Assembly (NCBI GenBank): GCA_029237695.1
Contig: CM055274.1
Coordinates: 17,287,505 to 17,351,504, forward strand
Origin: Conchocele bisecta
Taxonomy: Eukaryota; Mollusca; Bivalvia; Lucinida; Thyasiridae
Direction of reading: 5' to 3'
Length of the DNA: 64,000 nucleotides
Shown here: one piece after another, positions 42,474-54,609 of the stretch
Layout of the letters: each line of letters begins with the position of its first letter
Position numbering within the stretch: the first letter of the stretch is position 1
The notes under the pieces: generated by a model
The model's input: the letters and a program-made list of their open reading frames with translations, nothing else
Databases searched by the model: none
What the model was told of the DNA's origin: nothing
Position numbers and translations under genes: made by a program

Positions 42474-44113
42474 ACTAGATTGGTCAGTAAGCCCCCGCGT
42501 GGGCCCAGGTACCCCTAAATAAGTAAAATTTTCCAAGTGTGTGGGCTTGTGACCTTGACTCTGGGCTTAGCGGGGGCAGCATGAATGTGAAGCAGATCCA
42601 AGCATTTCTCTGATGTTAAGTTTTGTAAAGAGACCAAGTATGTGATATGACCTTGGGATCAGCGGGGATATGTCACAGCATGATAGTAGAGCCTTAGAGA
42701 AATGCATGCATGAAATATTAAGAATTTTAGATGACGTTATAACATATTTCTCTGATGTTAAGCTTTACAAAGAGACCATGTATTTGACCTTGACCTTGGG
42801 ATCAGCGGGGCTTGGACGGTCGTGTATTTGGCACAGCATGGTAGTAGAGCCTTACAGGAAAGCATGTGTGAAATATTAAGCACTTTAGATGAAGGAAATG
42901 GGAGATATAAAAATATTTCTCTGATGTTAAGTTTTGTAAAGAGTTTAAGTATTTAACCTTGACCTTGGGATCAGCGGGGGTTGGATGGACGTGGATTTGG
43001 CACAGCATGGTAGTAGAGCCTTACAGGAATGCATGTGTGAAATATTAAGCATTTTAGATGAAGGAAATAGAAGTTATAACAATATTTCTCATGTTAAGTT
43101 TTGTAAAGAGACCTAAGTATTTGACCTTGACCATGGGATTAGCGGGGGTTGGACGGTCGTGGATTTGGCACAGCATGGTAGTAGAGCCTTACAAGAATGC
43201 ATGTGTGAAATATTAAGCATTTTAGATGAAGGAAATAGAAGTTATAACAATATTTCTCTGATGTTAAGTTTTGTAAAGAGACTAAGTATTTGACCTTGAC
43301 CTTGGGATGAGCGGGGGTTGGACGGTCATGGATTTTGGCACAGTATGGTAGTAGAGCCTTATAGGAATGCATGTGTGTAAATATATTGAATTTTTAGATG
43401 AAGGAAATAGAAGTAATAACAATATTTCTCTGATGTTAAGTTTTGTAAAGAGACTAAGTATTTGACCTTGACCTTGGGATGAGCGGGGGTTGGACGGTCA
43501 TGGATTTGGCACAGTATGGTAGTAGAGCCTTATAGGAATGCATGTGTGAAATATTAAGCATTTTAGATGAAGGAAGTAGAAGTTATAACAATATTTCTCT
43601 GATGTTAAGTTTACGGACGGATGGACGGACGGACGGACGTTCTTACAGTACTATACTTATGTGGCTTATCACATGTTAAATATTAGCCACATAAAACAAT
43701 TTGTAGCCACATAAAAGGATTTTTTAGGTGGCTAATTGTAACCAACCCTATCCTTTACCAAGTCCATAACCCTGTGGGGCTAGCCACATAAGTACCCTAA
43801 TGTTTCCCAGACGGACGGACGGACGGACGGATGGACGGACGGACGGACGTTCTTACATTACTATACTTATGTGGCTTATCACATGTTAAATATTAGCCAC
43901 ATAAAACGATTTTTAGCCACATAAAACGATTTTTTAGGTGGCTAATTGTAACCAACCCTATCCTTTACTAAGTCCATAACCCTATGGGGCTAGCCACATA
44001 AGTACCCTAATGTGTGCCCGGACGGACGGACGGACGGACGGACGGACGGACAACCAGTATACCCCCCCACAACTCGTTGCGGGGGGGGGGGGGGGGGGGG
44101 GGGGGTGTATAAT
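42474..44113 (+). mobile_element. Pearl-like tandem-core element P4 with two inverted-repeat modules
   Basis: Head ACTAGATTGGTCAGTAAGCC and a short leader, about six P1-type core units, then (GACG)n holding two copies of the GTTCTTAC...ACTTATGTGGCT module (43634-43805 and 43848-44022). Each is bounded on both sides by GACG repeats, and the right border reads TGTGTGCCCGGACGG or a close variant. Terminal hairpin CAGTATACCCCCCCACAAC plus a long G run and TATAATTATG. Confidence 0.85.
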
Positions 44114-44346
44114 TATGCAGACACTGGCAGTTTATGATGGACATAATTATAACTAGAAATGGACGCTTGTCAACAAGCGCATGTGTATCCCCCTCCCCAG
44201 ATACACAAGTAGTTTGAAAAAAGGGTGATCGAGTTATGCTCCGGAGACAAAATCGGTGACGGACAAAGGGAGTAACTAAACAATTAGTTGATGCAAGAGT
44301 TGTCATTCTTGCGCGACACACCTTTAGGGTCTATGCATGTGTGAAG

Positions 44347-46637
44347 CTACTGGGAGCGCAGAATTATTTGTTAATAGTCCTATATTTATGTACTATATCT
44401 GCACAGGTGCACATAATGCCACAATATTTTCAACACAGTTGACGGAAATGTAATATAGAATGTAAATAAAAAAAATAATGCTCGCTACTGGAGCCGAGAA
44501 TTTTTTTTAATAGTCCTATATTTATCTACATATATCTGCACAGGTCCACATACTGCCACAATATTGTCAACACAGTTTAGGTAAATGTAATAATTTAGCT
44601 GTATAAATTACCTGTAATAAGTTAGTGGTCAGTTAAAAAATTGAAAAAGAATGTAAAAAAAAAAATGGAAAAAAAAATTAAATTAAAAAAAAGAAAAAGA
44701 ATAATGCTCCCTACAGGGATCCTCTAGATTATCGGACAAAAATGGCTGCTTTTTTATGATATTTTTCTTAAAATAGCAGCTACGGGCATAAAATTTTCAC
44801 AGAACAATCGTCGGTTCTTGCTTTCTCAATGCATGGAAACTATTTAGCAAACTGTGCCATCTTTCTCACTTAAAATTGGGTCAGATCATCAGTCGTAAGA
44901 TTGCCCCAAAATTAACATCGACAATCAATTATCCGGACAAATGTATAATCGTCTTTATAACTTGTATTTTCACCTTCAAATCATAATTTTATCGCCTGAA
45001 AACCAGTATAAACAGCATTGTGTTGTTTTGCAGAAAAAACAATCACCATTCGCTTCTTGGAAAACATCGTATTTATAGAATTTATTGTATTTATAGAACA
45101 ACTCTGCAATGACGTAATGGGCGCACTCGATTGAGCTCTTCATAATTTGGTGGAAAATCCGCGGTAATGATCGTTTCGTACACTGGTGTTTTCGCACCTG
45201 TCGATTTTACCCACAAATTAATATGGGTGCGAAATGGTGTATAATGGCTTGGGTCCGAAATGGCTTGGGGCGATTTGGCCCTAAAACAATTATTTATTTT
45301 TTTTGAATAAGTAGCTCTTCGTTATTTTTCTATCACGATACATTTTCGCATTCCTTCCTATCTGCTCTGTACAGTATTGTACATTGTGTATTAAACAGTC
45401 TGAAAATTATATTGGAGGAATGCATCGTATCGGCTGCATACTTCACACAACAGAGTATTGAAAAACTCTATAGGGGCCTCAAATTTATGCGCATGCGCAG
45501 TGACAGATACAAGCCCCCGCGCGACGTTTGACGTTGTAAACAACTTGTGGACATAGTTGGGGGAATGTTTTCAGCAAATTTTACTAAATTGTTTAACTTG
45601 GCGATATATTATTCACACTGGCATGGAAACAGCAAGCACTTGAGTGACTTAGATGTGTCCGTTGCAAAATCGGATTCAATGAATGCGTTTAATTAACAGC
45701 TATTTTGATTTGTCCGATAAATTGATTGTCCGGATAATTGGTAGGACCCCTGTACTGGAGCCCAGAATGTTTTTTAATAGTCCTATATTTATCTACATAT
45801 CATATATACACAGGTCCACATATTCCCACAATATTTTCAACACAGTTTACGGAAATGTAATATATAGTTGTCAGTGGCCAGTTGCACATGCTAGCACATG
45901 CACAGGTGAATAGTCTGTATATAGCACTTACCACCTTATGCTACTAGACAAAAATTGAAAAATAATTTGAAGAAAAAAAATGAAAAAAAAAAAAATGGAA
46001 AAAATAATAATGCTTGCTACTGGAGCACAGAATTTTTTTTTAATAGTCCTATATTTATCTACATATATCTGCACAGGTCCACATAATGCCACAATATTTT
46101 CAACACAGTTTACGGAAATGTAATATAATCATTTACCTGTATAAATTACCTGTAAGTGGTCAGTGGTCAGTTGCACATGCTAGCACATGCACAGGTGAAT
46201 AGTCTGTATAAAGCACTTACGACCTTATGCTACTAGACAAAAAATTAAAAATAATTTGAAGAAAAAAAAATGAAAAAAAAAAAAAAAAAAATGAAAAAAA
46301 AAAAAAATGAAAAAAAAAAAAAAAAAAAAATTAAAAAAAAAAGTTTAAAAATAATAATGCTTGCTATTGGAGACCAGATTTTTTTTTAATAGTCCTATAT
46401 TTATCTACAAAAATCTGCACAGGTCCACATAATGCCACAATATTTTCAACACAGTACCCAATGTAGTGATTTACCTGTATAAATTACCTGGTCAGCAGTG
46501 GTCAAGCACTGGACATCTGCACATGCTAGCCCATGCTAGCACATGGTTCTCCCAGTTTCTATTGTTCTCTCTACAGGTAAGGTGCACAGAGCACACAAGA
46601 AAAGGTGTACAGAGCAGACGAGAAAACAGGTCTTCAT
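44347..46637 (+). repeat. Q array: ~220-260 bp tandem units with poly(A) tracts
   Basis: Units share AATAGTCCTATATTTATCTA, CAGGTCCACATAATGCCACA, ATATTTTCAACACAGTTTAC, GGTCAGTTGCACATGCTAGC and GACCTTATGCTACTAGACAA, and end in variable (A)n/GAAAAA runs. Interrupted by the TA element at 44714-45752. The same array occurs in PQ2 at 53085-53870. Confidence 0.8.
44714..45752. mobile_element. ~1.04-kb TA-flanked transposon in the Q array
   Basis: Left end CAGGGATCCTCTAGATTATC and GGACAA; right end, complemented, CAGGGGTCCTACCAATTATC and CGGACAA. TA flanks at 44712-44713 and 45753-45754. Removing it with one TA restores GCTCCCTACTGGAG, matching the Q unit GCTTGCTACTGGAG. No transposase; a 73-codon minus frame (44976-45197) inside has no known motif. 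Likely non-autonomous Tc1/mariner/pogo-type by its TA duplication. Confidence 0.85.
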
Positions 46638-47370
46638 GCATTATTGTCCAGTTTGTAGAGTGCGCAAAACAAAAAAGGGAGATAACTAAAAAATAAAAAA
46701 TTAGCTACGCAAGAGTTGTCATTCTTGTGCGCGACACACCTCCGGGTCGTGGTCTATGCATGTGTGAAGTTTCAATGAAAATATTACCAAAGGGTGGTCT
46801 AGTTATGCTCCGGACAGGAAATCAGTGAGCGAAAACAAAAAAGGGAGAGTAACTCAAAAAAATTAGCTATGCAAGAGTTTGTCATTCTTGTGCACGACAC
46901 ACCTTCGGTTTGTGGTCTAATTGAATGTGTTAAGTTTCATAAAAATATTCCAAAGGGTGGTCGAGTTATGGTCAATCAGTGCGCAAAACAAAAAAAGGGA
47001 GATAACTAAAAAATTAGCTATGCAAGAGTTGTCATTCTTGTGCGCGACACCTTCGGGTCGTGGTCTATGCATGTGTAAAGTTTCATGAAAATATTCCAAA
47101 GGGTGGTGGAGTTATGCTCCGGACACGAAATCAGTGCGAGAAACCAAAAAGGGAGATAACTAAAAAATTAGCTATGCAAGAGTTGTCATTCTTGTGCGCG
47201 ACACACCTTCGGGTCGTGATCTATGCATGTGTGAAGTTTCATGAAAATATTCCAAAGGGTGTTCGAGTTATGCTCCGGACAAGAAGTGTCTGCGGCGGAC
47301 GCGGACGCGGACGCGGACGCAGCGCGCTGTCAAATCCATAGTATCCCCCGACGGAGTCCGGGGGATACAA

Positions 47371-47944
47371 TTAACAGATGGAGGCAGTGAATTTTCAAAT
47401 TCTATTGACCAACAGTCAACAAATATTTGCAAAAGATCTATATCATCAACGCTTGAATCGGTGTCATCAAGTTGATCAAATTGAGTTAATATGGAACAGT
47501 AAATGTGTACTTTTTATGGAAAATGATACTAAATATGCCTTCAGGTTTGACACGTGTCGGACATACTCGATGTTATCAAATTCTAACTTGGGAAGTTGAA
47601 AAGTTGGTACATGTAATGTGTTTGTCTGTGCAACATCTGGGCTCCATGATCATTGATAAGTGCCAGATATTTAAACATGGTAACTAAGAACTAATATTTG
47701 TTTTAATTCAAACTAAACCAGTTGAATTTTAAACTTAACATTAGGCTCATATGAAAATCATGCGAGCGATGCCTCACAAATCATAGAATCCACGAAACTA
47801 TCTTGAGAGTAATTCACACCCTTGCCATGCATCATACGCGAGTGCATCAAGAGCTAGTAGTCACTGGATACATAGCCAATATCATTCATTTCGCCATGAC
47901 ATGAAACATACAAGCAGAAAACGTAGATGATCTTAGATAGTGTG
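47371..47944. other. No feature recognised
   Basis: AT-rich. Two overlapping plus frames of 73 and 60 codons (47378-47687) lack motifs and splice support. Confidence 0.45.
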
Positions 47945-48158
47945 TTAACCCTTACAGTGCTGAATTAAAATTTGTGGTCTGCTGTTTATTTTTGATTTTC
48001 CATTTTTCTTATCAAAAACATGGTTTGGCAGCATTTTAGAATCATTTCCAATGGAAATGATTCTAAAATGCTGCCAAACCATGTTTGTATTTAGAGAAAA
48101 TACAAAATAAGTTCCAACAGCAGACAACAGTTTTCGGTTCCCGCCTTCTAAGGGTTAA
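47945..48158. repeat. TTAA MITE family A, copy A7
   Basis: TTAACCCTTACAGTGCTG to CCTTCTAAGGGTTAA, with the GGCAGCATTTTAGAATC arm variant on both sides of the centre as in A2. Confidence 0.85.
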
Positions 48159-48235
48159 GCCATTGCATTTGGAATACTCTGTACTGCATACAACTTTTGA
48201 ATCATTTTGATTCTATTTTCTTTATTTCGCATTGA

Positions 48236-48315
48236 AAGTATATGTTGTAACCACTCATCTGAACCGTCTCGACGAGACGGTTCAGATGGTGGTGACAACA
48301 GATACTTCAGATGAG
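48236..48315. repeat. Family B palindrome core
   Basis: AAGTATATGTTGTAACCACT, then CTGAACCGTCTCGACGAGAC GGTTCAG, and a partner ending GACAACAGATACTTC. TTAA ends not found. Confidence 0.75.
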
Positions 48316-49376
48316 AAATAAAGAAAAAACGAAAAACATTCATAAAAAAACAAAAAAATGGTTTACCCTCGGAATATAATGGCCTAATACTACGGGATTG
48401 GTAACACGAAGGAGAGATAAAGAATATTATCACAAATCTCAGATCTGGCTGGAGATGTGATATGCCTGTTGATTGCTGATTTATCTCCCCTATAATGTTT
48501 AATTGGGTTTAATTGTTTAATTTGTAATCTGAAATGGACACAATGGACACAATCAAGGTATTGTTTGTTTGCCAACAATATAGAAATCAAGTGATGCAAC
48601 TTCGGGTCATTAAGTTTTATGGAGAATCAAGTCAATAAGTCTTGAAACTGTCTAGCCAGTGAACTCGAGACAGTTTATAATATATGCCATTATACATGTA
48701 TTATCAATTAAGGTAGATCCACTAGTAAATAAGTTCAGTAGAAACATGCAAAAGTCAAGTTATTCCGCTTGTGTCACAGACTGTTCTAACAGTGCCACTG
48801 TCAATTTATATATGCAAATGTCTAATATCAGTGGCTTACAGCCCCTATACGGCTCAAGTTGCCAAATGTGGCCTCCTATTGGGTTTTCCCACACATAAAT
48901 CCACCAGGTTTCTATTTACACACACTTTGAAACTGTTTGCATTCATTTTGGTACAAAAATGAGTGTGTAGTCGATGAAAATATCAATAGTTGTTGATAAA
49001 CAAACAGCAGGTGCGTGTTTCAAAGCCCGATCAATTTTCCGATAGACGCTCGGGTCAACTCCTCAACTCTCCGATTCGCGGCCGATGAATTCCGATAGCC
49101 GGAGTTTATCGACTCGCTTCCGAGCCGAAGCCGTTGGGTTATGGAAATGAAATTGTCAATATTGACATTTTGCACTGAGTGGTACACAAAATTTGTTGTT
49201 TTCACATTGCGATTAAGATGTAAATCTCAAGACTTGAGATGTATCTATTAGGCAGTATATGTTAGTTTTGTGTACTAAATCAGTTGCCAAACATTGTGTT
49301 TGAAAAAAATCGGAAAATTGTAATACTGAGCCGTTCAGGGCCTTTAAGTGACACTCAATGTAAATTGGAGCCCACT
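48316..49376. other. No gene; GC-richer patch at 49020-49150
   Basis: The patch contains TCCGATTCGCGGCCGATGAA and a 61-codon minus frame (49020-49205) with SESINSGYRNSSAANRR. No splice borders or motif recognised. The rest is unremarkable. Confidence 0.4.
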
Positions 49377-49598
49377 TTAACCCTTTTCATGCTGAGGATA
49401 TGCCACCATGTTTGCAGAAAATTCTAAAAGATTTCCTGCTCTGCACTCAGAAGTATATGACGCAACCACCATTTGAACCGTCTCATTGAGACGGTTCAAA
49501 TGAGTGGTCACAACATATACTTTCATTGAGAAATAACAAAAATAAAATATTTATAAATTTAATACCCGTAAAGGTGTATTCCGAAAGGAATGGGTTAA
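49377..49598. repeat. TTAA MITE family B, complete copy
   Basis: TTAACCCTTTTCATGCTGAGG to GGTGTATTCCGAAAGGAATG GGTTAA. One central palindrome (ACCACCATTTGAACCGTCTC and complement). Confidence 0.85.
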
Positions 49599-49699
49599 TA
49601 CCTGTAATCATAAGTGCACAATTGTCGAAATGACAGCTTGACATGCAATTACCAAGAATCGTGAAAATAATATCACTCTAATAATACGCAGTCTTAAAT

Positions 49700-49888
49700 A
49701 TATAGTTAAACTGGACACCCAGAGAACCTCAGCTTAATTTGGATGGCTTACATTGTAACTTTCTCTGATGGTAATGTATGTTCATGATTGTAAAGCACAC
49801 ATCAATGTCATGGATTAATCATATGCTTGCTTTACAGATAACATATGGGACCTCCCAGCATGTCCAGTTTAGAGAGGTCCCACCGTAT
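49700..49888. repeat. Family I, longer copy I7
   Basis: ATAGTTAAACTGGACACCC to TGTCCAGTTTAGAGAGGTCC, with the interior GATTGTAAAGCACACATCAA also seen in I3 (16470-16495), which supports a ~180-bp full-length family. Confidence 0.6.
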
Positions 49889-49967
49889 TAATATACAGAT
49901 ATATGCCGAAAATTAATTTACTTCTCGTGTGATTGACTGAAAGATTGCTTCAATGAATGAATGCTAT

Positions 49968-50209
49968 TTAACTCTTTGCATGCTAGCGGTGAAAGTATCC
50001 GCCAAACAAATTACGTGTATATTTTTTATTTCTCTGTAAATATGTCTTGGAATTTCTTTAGAATCGAGTCCTCAGGACTCAATTCTAATGAAATTCCAAA
50101 ACATATTCATGATATTTACAAGAAGAAATAAAAGAAAATACGATGATTTTTTGTCCGCTATTTTTTAATTATTTATAGCCCACAAGTTTCCCAGCATGCA
50201 AAGAGTTAA
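49968..50209 (+). repeat. TTAA MITE family C, copy C1
   Basis: TTAACTCTTTGCATGCTAGC to CAGCATGCAAAGAGTTAA. Centre GAATCGAGTCCTCAGGACTC with ATTCTAATGAAATTCC. C2 (56115-56358) is the same element in opposite orientation. Confidence 0.9.
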
Positions 50210-50354
50210 CAACATGGATTGGTACATCTTCAGCAGTCAAGGACATGTGTATTCACTAACTTGTTTGATGTATCATAAACAGTAGTATGCCATTAATTAT
50301 TTCAAAACTTGGTGAACAATTCTGAGAAGCAGTTTCCTCCTGCCAATCATGACT

Positions 50355-50530
50355 GTTTCCGGCTGATCCGGACCAACAAAAACTCATACCACTTTTATAA
50401 TGGGATTAGCTGGATTCAACTCTCGAGTAACGAGGGAAGCCAAAAATGTACCAAACCAGGGATATCAGGATTCCGGTGAGGATGAACCCCATCGTTAAAT
50501 TACCCTTCACATGTTCCCACCTGCCACACA
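50355..50530 (+). repeat. Family K, 3' part
   Basis: CATACCACTTTTATAATGGG, CAACTCTCGAGTAACGAGG, CCAAAAATGTACCAAACCAG and GAACCCCATCGTTAAATTAC. It serves as the empty-site reference for P3 in K2. Confidence 0.6.
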
Positions 50531-50597
50531 CCTGTCACACACCTGTGGCAGAAATGAATCCTGAATGAGAGGAAAGCAAACAGCATAGCATAATTTC

Positions 50598-50685
50598 TGA
50601 CATTTGTGAGCAACATAAATCCAGATCAGCCTGTGCATTCACGAATGCACAGGCTGATCTGGATCTATGTTGCTCGCAAATGTCA
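50598..50685. repeat. 88-bp palindrome
   Basis: TGACATTTGTGAGCAACATA, CCAGATCAGCCTGTGCATTC, then the complement ending TGTTGCTCGCAAATGTCA; about two mismatches. Confidence 0.85.
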
Positions 50686-51227
50686 AAAACGTGCATTGTA
50701 TCAGTGGGTGGCTAACACGTACCACAGAAACAAAATGAATCCCACTGCATAAACATATTTAAACACTCATGAAATTTAAGTTAAAACTTGATAAAAACCA
50801 AAAATAAGCACCGTTATTGTATTGTACGCATGGTAACAATTCCAATGTAATAAAACACAGACATCAAAGTGAGAATTACCTGCATTAATATGTGGCGGCC
50901 TGTAGGTTCAGTGCTAATAGACTGGTATATCGGCTCCCGCTAACATCTCTTGCAATGTTTTAAAGCGACAGTGTCTCAGATGTCTTAGCTATACAATATG
51001 TAGTTTTTCTCTCCATGCAAATGATGTGAATTAACCAAACGCACCATTTCATTTGATCAAATTTCAAAAGGTTTGCGCTATATTCAAGTATATCCCATCA
51101 GAAACACTGTATACACAGGGGAGATAATTTGGCTATGCATTTTCGGAATACAGGCACATGTACTATTATTGTGCATACTTTTGGATAAGTTAAAATGATG
51201 TTTGGGTACAAATTACTAAATATAATA
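50686..51227. other. No feature supported
   Basis: One splice-bordered 42-bp open segment on the minus strand (50880-50921) is discussed under findings; nothing else seen. Confidence 0.4.
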
Positions 51228-51390
51228 TTATGTGGCCATGGGGCTTGTTTTGGGACCAGTCTAGCTTCTGATCGAAACAGCACACTCCTGTACCTTGACA
51301 ACGATCTAAATTACTTATTAGCATGAGGGGGGTTTCATCGGCGGAATGCCGAACCGTGCAGTTCCTGATCAGACTGTGTGTTCAGAAAGT
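51228..51390. repeat. Family J, partial copy
   Basis: ATGTGGCCATGGGGCTTG, GGGACCAGTCTAGCTTCTG and CCGTGCAGTTCCTGATCAGA in J order. 51391-51597 is unremarkable. Confidence 0.5.
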
Positions 51391-51967
51391 AGTGGGTTAA
51401 AGTGTACCCAGTATAGGTAGCCTACATACTACATATGTATACTTGCATTGGGTTGCATAGGGTGTATATCCACAACCAGACAGAACAGAACTAGAACAAA
51501 CAGAATTAGCCCTAACTACAGTGTGACCTGTGTAGGCCCTGATCAGTCTCCACGAAAGTTAGGGTTAGGGTACATGTGCATGTATCACTGATAATTTAAC
51601 TAGAAATGGACGCTTGTCGACAAGCGCATGTGTATCCCCCTCCCCAGATACACAAGTAGTTTGAAAAAAGGGTGTTCGAGTTATGCTCCGGAGACAAAAT
51701 CAGTGACGGAAAAACAAAGGGAGATAACTAAAGAATTAGTGATGCAAGAGTTGTCATTCTTGCGGGACACACCTTTAGGGTCGTGGTCTATGCATGTGTG
51801 AAGTTTCATGAAAATGTTCCAAAGGGTGTTCGAGTTATGCTCTGGACACAAAATCAGTGCACGAAACAACAAAGGGAGATAACTAAGAAATTAACGACGC
51901 AAGAGTTGTCATTCTTATGTGCGACACACCTTTGGGTCGTCTTCTATGCATGTGTGAAGTTTAATAA

Positions 51968-52850
51968 ACTAGAAAATGTGTTCATAGAACACGGATGTCC
52001 CACATATCGCTTTGATAATAAATGAGGCCAAATTGCAAGTCAAAATTTTCTTTTACCTGAGCGTTAAAGTTTTTGAAGCACCAAGTATGTGACCTTGACC
52101 CTGGGCTTGGCGGGGGCAGGACAAACGTGGATTTGGCACAGGGCGGTAGAGGACCATTTAGAGCAATGCATATATGAAATATGAAGCTGATCCGTGAAAG
52201 AAAACAGAAATTATAAGATATTTACCTGAGCGTTAAAGTTTTTGAAGCACTAAGTATATGATGTTAACCCTGGGCTTGGCGGGGGCGGGACGAACGTGGA
52301 TTTGGCACAGGGCGGTAGAGGACCATTAGAGCAATGCATATATGAAATATGAAGTTGATCCGTGAATGGAAATAAAAATTATAAGATATTTACCTGAGCG
52401 TTAAAAGTTTTTGAAGCACTAAGTATGTGACCTTGACCCTGGGCTTGGCGGGGGCAGGACGAACGTGGATTTGGCACAGGGCGGTAGACGACCATTAGAG
52501 CAACGCGTATATGAAATATGAAGTTGATCCGTGAATGGAAATAAAAATTATAAGATATTTACCTGAGCGTTAAAGTTTTTGAAGCACCAAGTATGTGACC
52601 TTGACCCTGGGATTGGTGGGGCAGGACGAACGTGGATTTGGCACAGGGCGGTAGAGGACCATTAGAGCAATGCGTATATGAAATATGAAGATGATCCATG
52701 ATCCATGAAAGAAAACAGAAAGTATAAGATATTTACCCAAGCGTTAATGTTTTTGAAGCACTAAGTATGTGACCTTGACCCTGGGCTTGACAGCAGAACG
52801 AACGTGGATTTGGCACAGGGCGGTAGAGGACCATTAGAGAGCAATGCGTA
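51968..52850 (+). mobile_element. Pearl-like element P7 nested in PQ2 (right end missing)
   Basis: Head ACTAGAAAATGTGTTCATAG with 5' hairpin GTGTTCATAGAACAC and CGGATGTCCCACA. About five ~170-bp units (CGTTAAAGTTTTTGAAGCAC, GTGACCTTGACCCTGGGCTT, GGCACAGGGCGGTAGAGGAC). It lacks the (GACG)n and hairpin; the PQ2 unit resumes at GTGTTCGAGTTATGCTCTGG. Confidence 0.75.
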
Positions 52851-52999
52851 TAGCGTGTTCGAGTTATGCTCTGGATACAAAATCAGAGCACGAAACAACA
52901 AAGGGAGATAAGTAAACAAGAATTCCGCGGAATCAGATGCCTCGCCTTGTCCCGCCTTGACCTCGAGCTGGGCCCTAAAGCAATTTTCACTGGCCCGAA

Positions 53000-53084
53000 C
53001 ATATTATACAATTATTGACTAGTGAACCATAGAATATCAGATTATATTCTATGGCTCACTAGTCAATAATTGTTTTATTATATG
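53000..53084. repeat. Palindrome with ~35-bp arms
   Basis: CATATTATACAATTATTGAC, TAGTGAACCATAGAATAT, short loop, then a complement with two or three mismatches. Confidence 0.75.
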
Positions 53085-53571
53085 ATAATAGTCTGTATAT
53101 AGCACTTACGACCTTATGCTACTAGACAAAAATTGAAAAAGAATTTGAAAAAAAAAAATGGAAAAAAAGTTTAAAAATTAAAAATAATAATGCTTGCTAC
53201 TGGAGCCCAGAATTTTTTTTAATAGTCCTATATTTATTCTACATATATTCTGCACAGGTCCACATAATGCCACAATATTTTCAACACAGTTTACGGAAAT
53301 GTAATATAATCATTTACCTGTATAAATTACCTGTAAGTGGTCAGTGGTCAGTTGCACATGCTAGCACATGCACAGGTGAATAGTCTGTATATAGCACTTA
53401 CGACCTTCTGCTACTGGACAAAAATTGAAAAATAATTTGAAAAAAAAAATGAAAAAAAAAAAAATGGAAAAAAAAAGTTTAAAAATAATAATGCTTGCTA
53501 CTGGAGCCCAGATTTTTTTTCCAGTCAAATTGAAAAATAATTTGAAAAAAAAAAAAAGAAAAAAAATAATG

Positions 53572-53607
<36 letters not shown>

Positions 53608-54609
53608 AATAATAATAATGCTTGCTATTGGAGACCAGATTTTTTTTTATAGTCCTATATTTATCTACATATATCTGCAGAGGTCCACATAATGCCACAA
53701 TATTTTCAACACAGTACCCAATGTAGTGATTTACCTGTATAAATTACCTGGTCAGCAGTGGTCAAGCACTGGACATCTGCACATGCTAGCCCATGCTTAG
53801 CACATGGTTCTCCCAGTTTCTATTGTTCTCTCTACAGGTAAGGTGTACAGAGCACACGAGAAAAGGTATACAGAGCAGACGAGAAAACAGGTCTTCATGC
53901 ATTATTGTCCAGTTTGTAGAGTGCGCAAAACAAAAAAGGGAGATAACTGAAAAATTAGCTACGCAAGAGTTGTCATTCTTGTCGCGACGACACCACCTCC
54001 GGGTCGTGGTCTATGCATGTGTGAAGTTCATGAAAATATTCCAAAGGGTGGTCGAGTTATGCTCCGGACAGGAAATCAGTGAGCGAAAACAAAAAAGGGA
54101 GATAACTCAAAAATTAGCTATGCAAGAGTTGTCATTCTTGTGCACGACACACCTTCGGTTCGTGGTCTAATTGAATGTGTTAAGTTTCATAAAAATATTC
54201 CAAAGGGTGGTCGAGTTATGGTCAATCAGTGCGCGAAACAAAAAAAGGAGATAACTAAAAAAATAGCTATGCAAGAGTTGTCATTCTTGTGCGCGACACA
54301 CCTTCGGGTCGTGGTCTATGCATGTGTGAAGTTTCATGAAAATATTCGAAAGGGTGGTGGAGTTATGCTCCGGACACGAAATCAGTGCGAGAAACAAAAA
54401 AGGGAGATAACTCAAAAATTAGCTATGCAATAGTTGTCATTCTTGTGCGCGACACACCTTCGGGTCGTGGTCTATGCATGTGTGAAGTTTCATGAAAATA
54501 TTCCAAAGGGTGTTCGAGTTATGCTCCGGACAAGAAGTGTCTGCGGCGGACGCGGACGCGGCGCGCTGTCAAATCCATAGTATCCCCCGACGGAGTCCGG
54601 GGGATACAA

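Larger units (their letters stand above)
44151..47370 (+). mobile_element. Composite pearl-like element PQ1
   Basis: Head ACTAGAAATGGACGCTTGTC with 5' hairpin GCTTGTCAACAAGC, leader GTGTATCCCCCTCCCCAGAT, and one core unit. Then an A-rich Q array (44347-46637), then about four P-type units (AGTTGTCATTCTTGTGCGCG, TCTATGCATGTGTGAAGTTT, GGGTGGTCGAGTTATGCTCC). Ends with (GGACGC)n and hairpin ATAGTATCCCCCGACGGAGT CCGGGGGATACAA. PQ2 at 51598-54609 has the same build and an almost identical Q-to-P junction. Confidence 0.8.
51598..54609 (+). mobile_element. Composite pearl-like element PQ2
   Basis: Head ACTAGAAATGGACGCTTGTC, leader and units as PQ1, and the same ending (GGACGC)n with hairpin ATCCCCCGACGGAGTCCGGG GGAT. 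It carries extra insertions: P7 (51968-52850), an ACAAGAATTCCGCGGAAT fragment (52916-52990) and a palindrome (53000-53084). The Q array (53085-53870) is shorter than in PQ1. The Q-to-P junction (GTTCTCTCTACAGGTAAGG, GCATTATTGTCCAGTTTG) matches PQ1. Confidence 0.8.

Noticed and set aside
46560..46600. CTACAGGTAAGG as a splice junction of a host gene
   Set aside because: It is part of the Q-to-P junction repeated in both composites, not a unique locus.
53425..53652. Lys-rich 75-codon frame
   Set aside because: Translation of poly(A) runs in the Q array.
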